Below, one piece after another: positions 6,970 through 16,074 of a stretch of 64,000 nt of DNA. Numbering within the stretch: the first letter of the stretch is position 1; each line of letters opens with the position of its first letter. Origin of the DNA: an uncultured Verrucomicrobiota bacterium. GTDB lineage: Bacteria > Verrucomicrobiota > Verrucomicrobiia > Limisphaerales > UBA9464. A program made the translations under genes and the position numbers. The notes below the pieces were generated by a model. It ran no database searches and was not told where the DNA came from. It worked only from the letters and a program-made list of their open reading frames with translations. The stretch covers positions 1 to 64,000 of the forward strand of contig CAIVQB010000052.1 in assembly GCA_903907925.1 (NCBI GenBank). The letters run 5' to 3'.

Positions 6970-9585
6970 TCAGCGCAAGTGAGCGGCAGCCATGCCCGGT
7001 TTGCCACTCGTGAGGCGGATCAGATCGATCAGGATCCGCTCGGCTTCCTTGAGGTGCGGATCGGTGTGGATATCCGTGGCAATCCCGGTGTCCTCGGGAT
7101 CTTCCTCGTCCGCATCGTCCGACACCCGTGGCTGGGAACCGGTTGCGGCGGATTCCAAACGATTCGTATTCGAAGCACCGCCAGCACCGGCGGGACCCAC
7201 CCCTTTGACGCCCTTGAGCGGACGATCCTCGGACTTGACCACCATTGCCGCCACATCGTTGGTCATCGCGGCGGGCAATCCCGGTTTGTCGGCCAATTTG
7301 AGCGTGATCTCCCAAGTCTTGGGTTTCACCTCGTGCCGGTCAGCGAGCTCTTTCTTCCGGGCGGCCACCCGCGCCTTATCGGCCGCCTTCTCAGCTCGTC
7401 GACGGTCTTCGTTCAACGAAACGGATTTGTCCGCCAGAAGCTTGCGGAAACGGGCGATATCTTCAGTCACGTAGGCAAAGTCGCGATCGGTGGCGATGCG
7501 ATCAGCGGAACGCTTGGTCAGTTCCGGAAGCCAGGGCTGCACCCGGTTCAGCTTGTCAAACTTCGCCCCGGGAATCGTGTCCCAGGTCAGGGCGTTATCG
7601 AGCGAACCCTCGCCGACTTCGGCGTAATCGTTGATGCTGGGCAGCGTGAGATCGGGGGTGACACCCTTCAGTTGGGTGCTGCCGCCGCTGGCACGATAGA
7701 ATTTGCGGATGGTCACCTTCAGCGCGCCGGCGTTTTCGACGCCCCGCAGGTACGGGGAAAGTTCCTGAACGGTCTGGACCGTGCCCTTGCCGTGAGTGGT
7801 GGCGTCGCCCACGACGACCGCCCGGCCATAATCCTGCAGGGCGGCGGCAACGATCTCGCTCGCGCTGGCACTGAAGCGGCTCGTCAGCACCAGCAACGGG
7901 CCATCGTAGGCGACCGAATCATCGGTATCCTCATCCACCTCCACCGTGCCATCGTAGTTCCGAATCTGCACCACCGGACCGGACTTGATGAACAGTCCGG
8001 CCAGATTGATGGCCTCGGGCAGTGATCCACCCCCATTGCGTCGCAAATCGAGAATGATGCCCTCCGCTCCCTCGGCGGTGAGCTTCTTGAGCAGCTTCGC
8101 CACGTCACCGGTCGTCGTCTTGCCCGAGCCCCGGACGCCCGCCACCGGGAAGTTCGCGTAGAAGCTCGGAAGATCGATGATGCCGACCCGGCTCGACTTG
8201 CCATCGGCGTTGGTGAATTCGACCAGCTTGGATTTCGCCTCCTGATCTTCGAGTTTAATCTCGTCGCGGATGATCGAAACCACCTTGCGCACCGAGGAAT
8301 CGGCCCCGGAAGGAATGGTCAGCAACCGGACTTCGGTGCCCTTCGCGCCGCGGATCTGCTCCACCACCTTGGTGAGCTTCTCGTCGATCACGTCCACGAA
8401 CTCGCCCGGGCCCTGCGCCACGGCGACCACCTTGTCGCCCACCTTGATCTGCTTCGATTTTTCGGCGGGAGTTCCCGGCCGGATTTCGCGAATGACGGTG
8501 TAGCCGTCCTCGGACTGCAACGTCGCCCCGATTCCGAACAGTCGCAGGTTCATCTGCATGGCGAACTGGTCGAGATCGCGCTTGCCGAGGTAATCGGTAT
8601 GCGGGTCGTAGGCGTGCCCCATGGCGTCGAGCCACAACTGGAGCACTTCGTCGGCCTCGAATTGTTTCAGGTTGCGAAGAGTGCGTTGATAGCGCCGGGT
8701 CAGCTTTCGGACGATCTCCTCGTGAATATCGGCGTCCAGGCGCCGGCTCACGGCATCGACCGCGGCCACCACCGCCTTGTCCTTGCCACGGGAGACGGCG
8801 GCCTCGTACTGCTGACGCGCAAAGGCGGTGAGATCCGCCGATTTCTCGGGGCTGAACTTGTTGGTCAGGCCGGCGGTCAGGTGGTCGTAGGTTCCGTTCC
8901 GCAGGGCGGTTGTGAATTGGGCGAGCGTCGCGCTGCGATCGCCTTCGTTCAGCTTCTCCGCGAGATATTCGAAGGACAGGCGGTCGTTCCACAGCTTGCG
9001 GGCCGCGGCCAGATCCTTCGGGCGCGGGGCATCTTTGCGATTCACCAGATAACTGTCGTCCGAAGTGAAGGAGAACGTTCCGTTCTTCAGATGGTCCATG
9101 GCCAGCACGTAGGACTCGTCGTAACGCTTCACGAAGCGGTTGAAGAGTTCGTAGGCCGCGCTGGTGTCGCCCTGCCGGAGGGTGATGTCATCGAGGTTGG
9201 TTCGAACCTGGGAGAATTCCGCCAGATCCGACTGGAGGAGATACAGCTTCTGGGGATCGAGGCTGTCGAGGTAGCGGTCGAACATCTTCCGCCCCATTTC
9301 CGAATCAAACTTCTTCCGCGTGTAGTGACTGCCGCCCAGAAACCGGGCGACCATCTTGGCGATCCGGGCATCGTCGGATCCCGGTTCCAGGGTCAGGACG
9401 TTGGTATACTTCGCAGCGATCGCGAACGGATCGGCGGGCCTGGCGGGAATCGCCTGCGCCACGGGTTTGGAGGAAACCCCTGGTAGATCAGCCGCGACTA
9501 GACCCGACGGCTTAGATGGAACGGGTTCGGCGGCCAAACCGATCCAAACGGCCAGGAGAAAGAGCGGCAGGACCTGGAGCTTCAT
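6970..9585 (-). CDS. prc: carboxy-terminal processing protease Prc/Tsp (S41A)
   Basis: This is an 871-residue periplasmic serine protease that trims or degrades proteins from the C-terminus. An N-terminal signal peptide (MKLQVLPLFLLAVWIGLAAE) precedes a long helical region. A PDZ domain around residues 340-420 and the S41 catalytic core follow. The nucleophile lies in FSASASEI (about residue 572) and the general-base lysine in THGKGTVQ, followed by a Prc-type C-terminal helical domain with Lys/Arg-rich segments. Length and domain order match E. coli Tsp with about 190 extra residues. It is transcribed toward the LOG gene, and the two genes converge with 45 bases between. Confidence 0.93.
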   Translation of the reverse strand: MKLQVLPLFLLAVWIGLAAEPVPSKPSGLVAADLPGVSSKPVAQAIPARPADPFAIAAKYTNVLTLEPGSDDARIAKMVARFLGGSHYTRKKFDSEMGRKMFDRYLDSLDPQKLYLLQSDLAEFSQVRTNLDDITLRQGDTSAAYELFNRFVKRYDESYVLAMDHLKNGTFSFTSDDSYLVNRKDAPRPKDLAAARKLWNDRLSFEYLAEKLNEGDRSATLAQFTTALRNGTYDHLTAGLTNKFSPEKSADLTAFARQQYEAAVSRGKDKAVVAAVDAVSRRLDADIHEEIVRKLTRRYQRTLRNLKQFEADEVLQLWLDAMGHAYDPHTDYLGKRDLDQFAMQMNLRLFGIGATLQSEDGYTVIREIRPGTPAEKSKQIKVGDKVVAVAQGPGEFVDVIDEKLTKVVEQIRGAKGTEVRLLTIPSGADSSVRKVVSIIRDEIKLEDQEAKSKLVEFTNADGKSSRVGIIDLPSFYANFPVAGVRGSGKTTTGDVAKLLKKLTAEGAEGIILDLRRNGGGSLPEAINLAGLFIKSGPVVQIRNYDGTVEVDEDTDDSVAYDGPLLVLTSRFSASASEIVAAALQDYGRAVVVGDATTHGKGTVQTVQELSPYLRGVENAGALKVTIRKFYRASGGSTQLKGVTPDLTLPSINDYAEVGEGSLDNALTWDTIPGAKFDKLNRVQPWLPELTKRSADRIATDRDFAYVTEDIARFRKLLADKSVSLNEDRRRAEKAADKARVAARKKELADRHEVKPKTWEITLKLADKPGLPAAMTNDVAAMVVKSEDRPLKGVKGVGPAGAGGASNTNRLESAATGSQPRVSDDADEEDPEDTGIATDIHTDPHLKEAERILIDLIRLTSGKPGMAAAHLR

Positions 9586-9636
9586 GCGCGGCGAATATGC
9601 ATCGTGCTGGGTCAGACGCCAGCGGGGACTTCGTGT

Positions 9637-10977
9637 TCAAGATTGCGGAGCCGCCGCTGCCGGTGCCGGAACCGGATCGCTTCCTGCCGCACTTCCAGGC
9701 CGCCGCTTCCACACGTAGCGGAACATCAACACCCGGAGCGCCGCGGTCAGCGGAATGGCCAGGATCCCACCCAAAACACCGCCCAACAGGGTGGTTCCCA
9801 CCATCAGGGCGACGATGATGGTCATCGGATGGAGCCCCACCCGGTTGCCGATGATCTTCGGCTGAAAGACCAGCGCTTCCAGAAGCTGCACGGTAGCAAA
9901 CACGCACAAAACCAGGAGCGGATGAAGCCAGTCGCCGAACTGCACGATGGAGATGATCAGGGCGGTGCCGCAGGTGGTGATCGCTCCCAGGAAGGGAATC
10001 ATCGTCAAAATCGTCCCCATCACTCCGATCAACAACGCGTAGGGAATACCGATCACCAGGAATCCGAGGCCATACAACACACCGTCACACATCGCGACGA
10101 GAACCTGGCCGCGGAAGAACACGATGAGGCAGTCGTTGATGTTGCTCAGAACGAACACCAACTCGTCCTTGAAACGGGAATTCGCCACCGGAAGGTAATC
10201 GGTCCACTGCCGTTCTATGCCCCGCTTCTCCAGCAGGAAATAAAAGGTGTACACCGGGATCAACGCCAGACCGGCCAGCACTCCAAACCAGGAGGCCACC
10301 CGGCTCACCTGACCAAACAACCAGTCACCGACTTCCCGCAGGACGGCCGACATCCAGCCGCCACCGGATCCCGCCGACCCCGAGGAGAGCGCCTTTTTCA
10401 AAAGGGAGGAGACTCGACCTGAAGACGGCTCGGAGGCAGTGGCACCCGATGGCATCCTGTCACCCGCGGCGGCGGAACCTTCAGTGCCGCGGATCTCCAC
10501 CGCGACCCGGGGCGCGTTGGTTTCGCCGAGATAGCCAGAGATCCGGTCGCGGATCGACAGAGGCACCCATCGCGCCAGCGGTGCCGGCGGGTGATTGATC
10601 CAATTCTCGACCCGTTGCTGGGTTCGTTCGATGTAGGTCGGAACCTTGATCACCAGGTCGCGGCCTTCCGCAACAGCGCGGGGGATGATGTTGCCGAGTA
10701 CAACGATCACCGCCATCAGCGCCATCGCAAAAACACAGCCAATGGCCCGAACCCGTGGCAATCGCCGGTCCACCAGCCAATCCACCAGCGGATCAAGGAG
10801 GTATGCCAGCACGCCTGCAAGGGCCAGCGGCCACAGCACCGGCGAGAGAAGACGCAGGGCCAGGCCGAAGCCCCACAGCACCACGCCAATGATCGCCAGC
10901 GTCAGCGCCACCGCCAGCGTCGTCACCGCGAACCAGATGACCCCGGCCTGTTTTTCGGTGGGTCCGCGGAAGTCCAT
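9637..10977 (-). CDS. AI-2E family transporter (YdiK/PerM/TqsA superfamily)
   Basis: A 446-residue polytopic inner-membrane protein with about eight hydrophobic segments and the family pattern in the C-terminal half (GIPYALLIGVMGTILTMIPF, then IIGNRVGLHPMTIIVALMVG). A soluble loop rich in Gly/Ser at about residues 150-200 is longer than usual. Relatives export autoinducer-2 or act as Na+(Li+)/H+ antiporters, so the substrate is open. Its ATG follows the proC stop after one base (TAAGATG), showing translational coupling with proC upstream. Confidence 0.88.
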   Translation of the reverse strand: MDFRGPTEKQAGVIWFAVTTLAVALTLAIIGVVLWGFGLALRLLSPVLWPLALAGVLAYLLDPLVDWLVDRRLPRVRAIGCVFAMALMAVIVVLGNIIPRAVAEGRDLVIKVPTYIERTQQRVENWINHPPAPLARWVPLSIRDRISGYLGETNAPRVAVEIRGTEGSAAAGDRMPSGATASEPSSGRVSSLLKKALSSGSAGSGGGWMSAVLREVGDWLFGQVSRVASWFGVLAGLALIPVYTFYFLLEKRGIERQWTDYLPVANSRFKDELVFVLSNINDCLIVFFRGQVLVAMCDGVLYGLGFLVIGIPYALLIGVMGTILTMIPFLGAITTCGTALIISIVQFGDWLHPLLVLCVFATVQLLEALVFQPKIIGNRVGLHPMTIIVALMVGTTLLGGVLGGILAIPLTAALRVLMFRYVWKRRPGSAAGSDPVPAPAAAAPQS

Positions 10978-10978
10978 C

Positions 10979-11791
10979 TTAGGATTGCCCCAGTTTTTTG
11001 GATTTCTCGGCCGATGCCCGCACCGCTGCGATCAGTCCGGCCCGAATCCCCGCCTTCTCCAATTCATGCACCGCCTCGATCGTGGTGCCGCCCGGACTGC
11101 AGACCGCATCCTTCAACGCGGCCGGATGTTCCCCGGTTTCCAACACCATGCGCGCCGCACCGAGCAGGGTCTGCGCCGCCAATTGCTGGGCAATCGCCCG
11201 CGGCAAACCAGCCGCCACACCGCCGTCAGCTAGGGCTTCAATCATGATGAATCCATAGGCCGGACCGCTGCCGCTCAATCCGGTGACCGCATCCAACAGC
11301 TTTTCCTTCACCTCGAAGGCGATGCCTACGCTGCACAAAAGCTGCCGGGTCAGGGCGGTGTCCGCTGCAGTCGCCAGGCTCCCGGGCGAATAGGCGCTCG
11401 CACTCGCACCCACCAACGCCGGAGTGTTCGGCATCACCCGGATAAAACGTTGTCCCGGCGCCGCGGTCTCCAACCGGGCCAGCGAAACGCCGGCCGCGAT
11501 GGAAATGATCAGGTGACGGGCCGGATCCAGTGCGGATCCCAATTGCTGCAGCAACTCACCCACCTGATCGGGCTTCACCGCCAGCACCAGAACGTCGGCC
11601 GCCGCCACCGTCGCCGCGTTCGAAGCGCTCACCGTTCCGCCGGTTTCCGCGGCAAAGGCGTCGATGGCTCCCTTCGCCACATCGCTGGCAAACAGTTGAG
11701 ACGGTTTCACCAAGCCCGCCCGCAAGAATCCCTTGGCCAGCGCGGTGGCCATCTTCCCGGCACCCAGAAAGCCGATGGTTGTTCCAGACAT
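10979..11791 (-). CDS. proC: pyrroline-5-carboxylate reductase
   Basis: Catalyses the NAD(P)H-dependent last step of proline synthesis, from 1-pyrroline-5-carboxylate to L-proline. The 270-residue protein begins with the Rossmann motif GFLGAGKMA and has the VMPNTPALVG stretch. The ProC signature region runs LSGSGPAYGFIMIEALADGG, followed by SPGGTTIEA. The ATG at 11791 places the Rossmann strand at residue 5; an in-frame start at 11848 would add 19 non-family residues. It is the first gene of a coupled pair with the AI-2E-type transporter. Confidence 0.95.
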   Translation of the reverse strand: MSGTTIGFLGAGKMATALAKGFLRAGLVKPSQLFASDVAKGAIDAFAAETGGTVSASNAATVAAADVLVLAVKPDQVGELLQQLGSALDPARHLIISIAAGVSLARLETAAPGQRFIRVMPNTPALVGASASAYSPGSLATAADTALTRQLLCSVGIAFEVKEKLLDAVTGLSGSGPAYGFIMIEALADGGVAAGLPRAIAQQLAAQTLLGAARMVLETGEHPAALKDAVCSPGGTTIEAVHELEKAGIRAGLIAAVRASAEKSKKLGQS

Positions 11792-11944
11792 CCACGGCGT
11801 TGTATCAGCGCCCCACCCCGCCGGCGACCGGGATTTTCGAACAGTCATTCAGGTTCAGGTTCTCCCCCATTTTTCATTTTCCCTTTTTCATTTTGTCTTC
11901 CACCCCCTTTGCCCTTTCCCGCGAATCGCCTACCGTCCGAACTC

Positions 11945-13222
11945 ATGTCGTCGTCCTCGCTCGTCGCCGCCTCTGATCTGGGTCCGGTTTCCAACGGCCC
12001 GGGAAATGACCCGACTCCGACCCCTTCGACGACATCCACCCCAAAGTCCCGCGGACGTGGATCACGCCGGCATGCCGTTCCCGTCGAAGTGCCCCGGACC
12101 GAAGACATCGAGTCGTCAACGACCGGCTCCAACGCCGGCTTTCATTTCCATCTCAAGCCGCGCGAGGTGAAGGCGGATCTCGACCGCTTTGTCATCCAGC
12201 AGGACGAGGCCAAGAAGGTCCTGAGCGTCGCGTTGTGCGATCATTTCCAACACGTCCGCATGACCCGCGAGGGTTTGAAGGCACCGTTTTACACCAAGCA
12301 AAACGTCCTGCTGCTCGGGCCCACCGGTGTCGGAAAAACCCATCTGATCCGTTCGGCCGCGGAATTGATCGGCGTGCCGTTCGTGAAGGCCGACGCCACC
12401 AAATTCAGCGAAACGGGTTATGTCGGCGGCGACGTTGAAGACCTCGTCCGCGATCTCATCCGCCGCACCGGAGGCGATGTCGCCACCGCCGAACACGGCA
12501 TCATTTACCTCGACGAGATCGACAAAATCGCCGGGCGCGACTCCGGCGGACGCGACGTCAGCGGCAAGGGCGTGCAGACCAATCTGCTGAAATTGATGGA
12601 GGACGCCGACGTGGCGGTGGTGTCGCCGAATGACATCATGGGCCAGGTCCAGGCGGTGATGCCGCGCCCCGGCCAGCCGCCGCGCACTCCGGGCGAGACC
12701 ATCAATACCCGCCACATCCTGTTCATTGTCAGCGGTGCCTTCGCGGGGTTGCCTGGAATCATTCGGCGACGGTTGACGACTGCCGCGGGCGTAATTCCAC
12801 CCGACACCGATGAATCGCTGATGGACCAGGCAATGACCGCCGATTTCATCTCGTTTGGATTCGAACCGGAATTCATCGGACGCCTTCCGGTCCGGGTGGC
12901 CTGCCGGCCCCTCGCCGAAAAGGATCTCTTCGACGTCATGCGCCGCAGCGAGAGCAGTCTGCTCCGTCAATACGAACGGGCCTTCGGTGCCTATGGGATC
13001 ACCGTGAAATGGCGGGCCGACGGACTCCGCCGCATCGCGCATCTCGCCGCCGCCGAGGGCACCGGCGCACGCGGCTTGATGACCGTCTGCGAACGGGTCC
13101 TGCGCGATTTCAAATTCGAACTCCCCTCCACTTCGGTCGATGAATTCGCTGTCACCCGCGAACTGGTGGAAGATCCCAAGGCCACCCTCGCCGTGTTGCT
13201 CAAGAAGACCGGTCGCCGTTGA
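11945..13222 (+). CDS. ClpX-like AAA+ ATPase lacking zinc finger and IGF loop
   Basis: The 425-residue protein aligns along its AAA+ core with ClpX: Walker A GPTGVGKT, pore loop GYVGGDVED, Walker B IIYLDEIDKI, DVSGKGVQTNLLKLMED, EFIGRLPV, and sensor 2 GTGARGL. Three ClpX hallmarks are missing. The N-terminal Cys4 zinc-binding domain is replaced by about 65 Ser/Thr/Pro-rich residues. The RKH substrate loop is replaced by a Pro-rich segment. The ClpP-docking IGF tripeptide is gone; the region reads AAGVIPPDTDES. It is probably an unfoldase or remodeller that does not partner ClpP. No clpP is adjacent. The start at 11945 is the last ATG before the core. Confidence 0.88.
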   Translation: MSSSSLVAASDLGPVSNGPGNDPTPTPSTTSTPKSRGRGSRRHAVPVEVPRTEDIESSTTGSNAGFHFHLKPREVKADLDRFVIQQDEAKKVLSVALCDHFQHVRMTREGLKAPFYTKQNVLLLGPTGVGKTHLIRSAAELIGVPFVKADATKFSETGYVGGDVEDLVRDLIRRTGGDVATAEHGIIYLDEIDKIAGRDSGGRDVSGKGVQTNLLKLMEDADVAVVSPNDIMGQVQAVMPRPGQPPRTPGETINTRHILFIVSGAFAGLPGIIRRRLTTAAGVIPPDTDESLMDQAMTADFISFGFEPEFIGRLPVRVACRPLAEKDLFDVMRRSESSLLRQYERAFGAYGITVKWRADGLRRIAHLAAAEGTGARGLMTVCERVLRDFKFELPSTSVDEFAVTRELVEDPKATLAVLLKKTGRR

Positions 13223-13237
13223 GATGCTGAAGAGAGG

Positions 13238-13332
13238 GACACGGATTTCACGGATTTTCACGGATTGAGGAGGAGGGGCTCGCGGGCCGGTGGTTGCCTT
13301 CTTCATTCGTGAAAATCCGTGAAATCCGTGTC
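13238..13332. repeat. perfect 25-bp inverted repeat (ACACGGATTTCAC family)
   Basis: Arms at 13238-13262 and 13308-13332 are perfect reverse complements over 25 bases, separated by a 45-base G-rich spacer. Outside them AGAGA and TCTCT extend the symmetry. Each arm itself repeats the unit ACGGATTTTCAC. It lies between the ClpX-like gene and cysS, and a related element is at 23136-23230. It could form a long hairpin in the transcript. Confidence 0.85.
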
Positions 13333-13374
13333 GATTCTCTAACCCTCGCCGCCTAGTTTCACGCCGCATCCGTC

Positions 13375-14967
13375 ATGCCATTGCAGCTCTACAACACACT
13401 CACCCGCAGCGTCGTTCCGTTTGAACCGTTGTTTCCCGAGAACCGGGACCCGGCCGGCAAACAAACCGTGGGCATGTATTGCTGCGGACCGACGGTCTAC
13501 GACTACGGTCACATCGGGAATTTCCGCACCTTCGTCTTCGCCGATCTCGTCCGCCGTTACCTCGAATTCCGCGGCTACGCCGTTCGCCACGTGATGAACA
13601 TCACCGACGTGGAGGATAAGATCATCCGGAAGGTCAGTGATCGGAATTCGGCGATTGCGCACAACCCTGCCAGCACGACGACCTTTCCTCTTGGCGACGA
13701 GGTGGTCACCTTACTGCCAGGACAATTCCTTTCGTTGGAGCGTTTCACCTCGGTCTTCTCCAACGCGTTCATGCGGGATCTCGATCTCCTCGCCTGCCAG
13801 CGTCCGCACGATCTTCCCAAGGCCACCGACTACATCCCGCAGATCGTCGCGTTGATCGAGAAGCTGGTCGCGCGGGGGATGGCCTATAAAACTCCCGACG
13901 GTTCGGTCTATTTCAGCATCGAGAAGTATCGCGGATGCGGCTGCAAATACGGCCAGTTGGTGAATCTGAACTTCGATGCCATGCGCGTGGGTGAGCGCGT
14001 GGCCAGCGACGAATACGACAAGGAATCGGTCGCCGACTTCGCACTGTGGAAGGCGCGGGTTCCCGAAGATGGCGATGTGTTCTGGGAAACCCAGTTGGGC
14101 GAGGGACGTCCCGGATGGCACATCGAGTGCAGTGCGATGAGCATGGCGCTGCTCGGGCCGAGTTTTGATCTTCATCTCGGCGGCGAAGATCTCGCCTTCC
14201 CGCATCACGAGGATGAAATTGCCCAAAGCGAGGGTGCCGGCGTGCAGAACTCCGGTCAGCCGTTCGTGAAGCACTGGATGCACGGCTCGCATCTGCTCGT
14301 CGAGGGCAAGAAGATGAGCAAATCGCTCGGGAATTATTTCACCGTCCGCGACCTCACCACCAAGGGCTATACCGGCCGCGAGATTCGTTTCCTGCTGCTG
14401 AGCGCGCACTACCGCGAGACGTTCAACTTCACCCTCGCCGGACTCGACGGTGCCCGCACTGCGCTAGCGCGATTGGATGAGTGCATTGGGAAACTTCAGG
14501 AAATAGCCAAAGGCCGACACACCATTGAAGATTCAGTTGTGATGGAATCATTCACGTCGGCGATGGACGACGATCTCAACGTCGCACGGGCGTGGGCAGT
14601 AATCTTCGATTGGGTTCGGTCGCTCAATCGTTCAATCGCATCGAACACATTAACAGTCGGTGATGCAGAAGTTGCGTTGGCAACCTGGCATCGAATTCGA
14701 GCGGTTTTTGAAATACCTGCAGGGCAAACTGACCTCGCCGCCATTGCAGGCGGCACTCGATGTATTCCCGACACGAATCCTCCGATTCCTGTTCTCAACG
14801 GTTCCAACGAACCGATTCCCGAAGAGGTCTACCAACTCGTGTTCCAACGATATGCCGCCAAGAAGGCGAAGGATTTCGCCCGGGCCGATGCCATTCGTGG
14901 CGAGCTGAAGACCCTCGGCTGGATCGTTGAAGACACTGCCAAAGGCCCGAAACTGAAACGGCTCTAA
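13375..14967 (+). CDS. cysS: cysteinyl-tRNA synthetase
   Basis: A class I aminoacyl-tRNA synthetase that charges tRNA-Cys. It shows the HIGH-type motif YDYGHIGNFRT after the zinc cysteine (YCCGPTVYD), zinc-site segments PGWHIECSAMS and GGEDLAFPHHEDE, and KMSKS in GKKMSKSLGN. At 530 residues it exceeds the usual roughly 460. About 30 extra residues are inserted after NITDVEDKIIRKV, before the conserved FMRDLD. The codons for the C-terminal helical domain (about 14480-14790) are visibly AT-richer than the rest. The ATG at 13375 directly precedes the family N-terminus. Confidence 0.95.
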   Translation: MPLQLYNTLTRSVVPFEPLFPENRDPAGKQTVGMYCCGPTVYDYGHIGNFRTFVFADLVRRYLEFRGYAVRHVMNITDVEDKIIRKVSDRNSAIAHNPASTTTFPLGDEVVTLLPGQFLSLERFTSVFSNAFMRDLDLLACQRPHDLPKATDYIPQIVALIEKLVARGMAYKTPDGSVYFSIEKYRGCGCKYGQLVNLNFDAMRVGERVASDEYDKESVADFALWKARVPEDGDVFWETQLGEGRPGWHIECSAMSMALLGPSFDLHLGGEDLAFPHHEDEIAQSEGAGVQNSGQPFVKHWMHGSHLLVEGKKMSKSLGNYFTVRDLTTKGYTGREIRFLLLSAHYRETFNFTLAGLDGARTALARLDECIGKLQEIAKGRHTIEDSVVMESFTSAMDDDLNVARAWAVIFDWVRSLNRSIASNTLTVGDAEVALATWHRIRAVFEIPAGQTDLAAIAGGTRCIPDTNPPIPVLNGSNEPIPEEVYQLVFQRYAAKKAKDFARADAIRGELKTLGWIVEDTAKGPKLKRL

Positions 14968-15006
14968 CACCGGTTTCGCTGACCCGCCCACTTCCCGCGC
15001 GTTCGG

Positions 15007-15819
15007 ATGATCACCCTGCACCCGATCACCCATCTGAACGATCCGCGCCTGGCCGCCTATCGCAACATGCGGTCCCAAGTCGGTCACCTCGGTGACGGCG
15101 TGTTCGTGACCGAAGGACCCAAGGTCGTCGAACGTCTGCTGGATTCCTCGCTCGACATCGTGTCCGTCCTCTTGCCGCCGGAATGGCTGGCCGAGTTTCA
15201 ACCGCGCATTGAAGCCCGTGGTGTTCCGCTCGACCTCTTCGTCGCTCCGCTGACCACGCTCGATCAACTCACCGGCTACAATCTCTATCAGGGCGTCCTG
15301 GCGCTGGCACGGGTTCCGCCCCCGATTTCATTGGAGGATCTGGACAAGCTGGAGCGTCCACGGCTGTTGCTGGCGCTCGACGGAGTGGGCAATGCGGAGA
15401 ATACCGGGACGATCATCCGGACCGCAACCGCTCTCGGCGTCCAGGCGTTGGTGACCGGTGAAACGGCCTCACATCCCTACATGCGCCGCTCGGTTCGCAG
15501 TTCCATGGGAGCCGTGTTCCGGATGCCTTACCTGTGTTCGGAGAACCTCGTGGAAACCCTGACCGGGTTGCAAACTCTCGGGTTCCGCTGCGTGGCAGCG
15601 CATCCACATGTGGACGGGCGTACGCTCTGGGACAGCGATTTCACCAGCGACACCTGCATCGTTCTCGGGGCAGAGGGAAATGGCATTCGACCGGAAGTCC
15701 TCGCGGCCAGTTCCCAAGCCGTGGCGCTACCGATGGTCAATGACGTGGACTCCCTCAACGTCGCCAGCGCCGCCGCAGTGTTCCTGGCGGAAGTCCGGCG
15801 ACAACGGTCGACGCGATAA
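15007..15819 (+). CDS. SpoU/TrmH family RNA 2'-O-methyltransferase
   Basis: A SPOUT-class methyltransferase that methylates ribose 2'-OH in rRNA or tRNA using SAM. The 270-residue protein has an N-terminal substrate-binding domain of about 100 residues. The knot motifs follow: motif 1 GNAENTGTIIRTA (Asn where most have Asp-Pro), motif 2 IVLGAEGNGI and motif 3 SLNVASAAAVFLAE. Overall layout matches the RlmB-like rRNA methyltransferases. The ATG at 15007 lies 39 bases after cysS, so it could be co-transcribed with it. Confidence 0.9.
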   Translation: MITLHPITHLNDPRLAAYRNMRSQVGHLGDGVFVTEGPKVVERLLDSSLDIVSVLLPPEWLAEFQPRIEARGVPLDLFVAPLTTLDQLTGYNLYQGVLALARVPPPISLEDLDKLERPRLLLALDGVGNAENTGTIIRTATALGVQALVTGETASHPYMRRSVRSSMGAVFRMPYLCSENLVETLTGLQTLGFRCVAAHPHVDGRTLWDSDFTSDTCIVLGAEGNGIRPEVLAASSQAVALPMVNDVDSLNVASAAAVFLAEVRRQRSTR

Positions 15820-15837
15820 AAGTCGCATCAGCGTCAT

Positions 15838-15979
15838 GGAGTGCGCCGGCAAAGCGAAGCGTCGACGGCGCTTTGCCGGACGGGCGTGACCTGAAGCCGG
15901 GCTTCGTGAATGGATCCTCGGCTTGCGAACCGGAGTCCCGCTCCACAGCGGCGTGGCGCTTCGCTTCCCGCCGCACTCC
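15838..15979. repeat. 142-bp element with imperfect terminal inverted repeats (copy 1)
   Basis: The left end GGAGTGCGCCGGCAAAGCGA and the right end, whose reverse complement starts GGAGTGCGGCGGGAAGCGAA, form imperfect inverted termini. The right end is nearly identical to that of the element at 23544-23702, and the left ends also match. It contains no plausible gene, although it is open in several frames. It sits between the SpoU gene and the convergent CocE-type gene. Confidence 0.7.
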
Positions 15980-16074
15980 AGAACCTGGCGGAGTCCACAA
16001 CTGGATCTCCCGTGCAATGTTGGGGGATTCTCCTCGTCAGCCGTGGAACGCGTGGTCCATCCCATCGCCACCGT

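Noticed and set aside
13238-13332. CRISPR array
   Set aside because: It is a single palindrome with two arms, not a series of equal repeats with unique spacers.
15838-15979. Short proteins encoded in the GGAGTGCG element
   Set aside because: The same element at 23544-23702 gives similar translations in several frames, as expected from a repeat and not from a gene.
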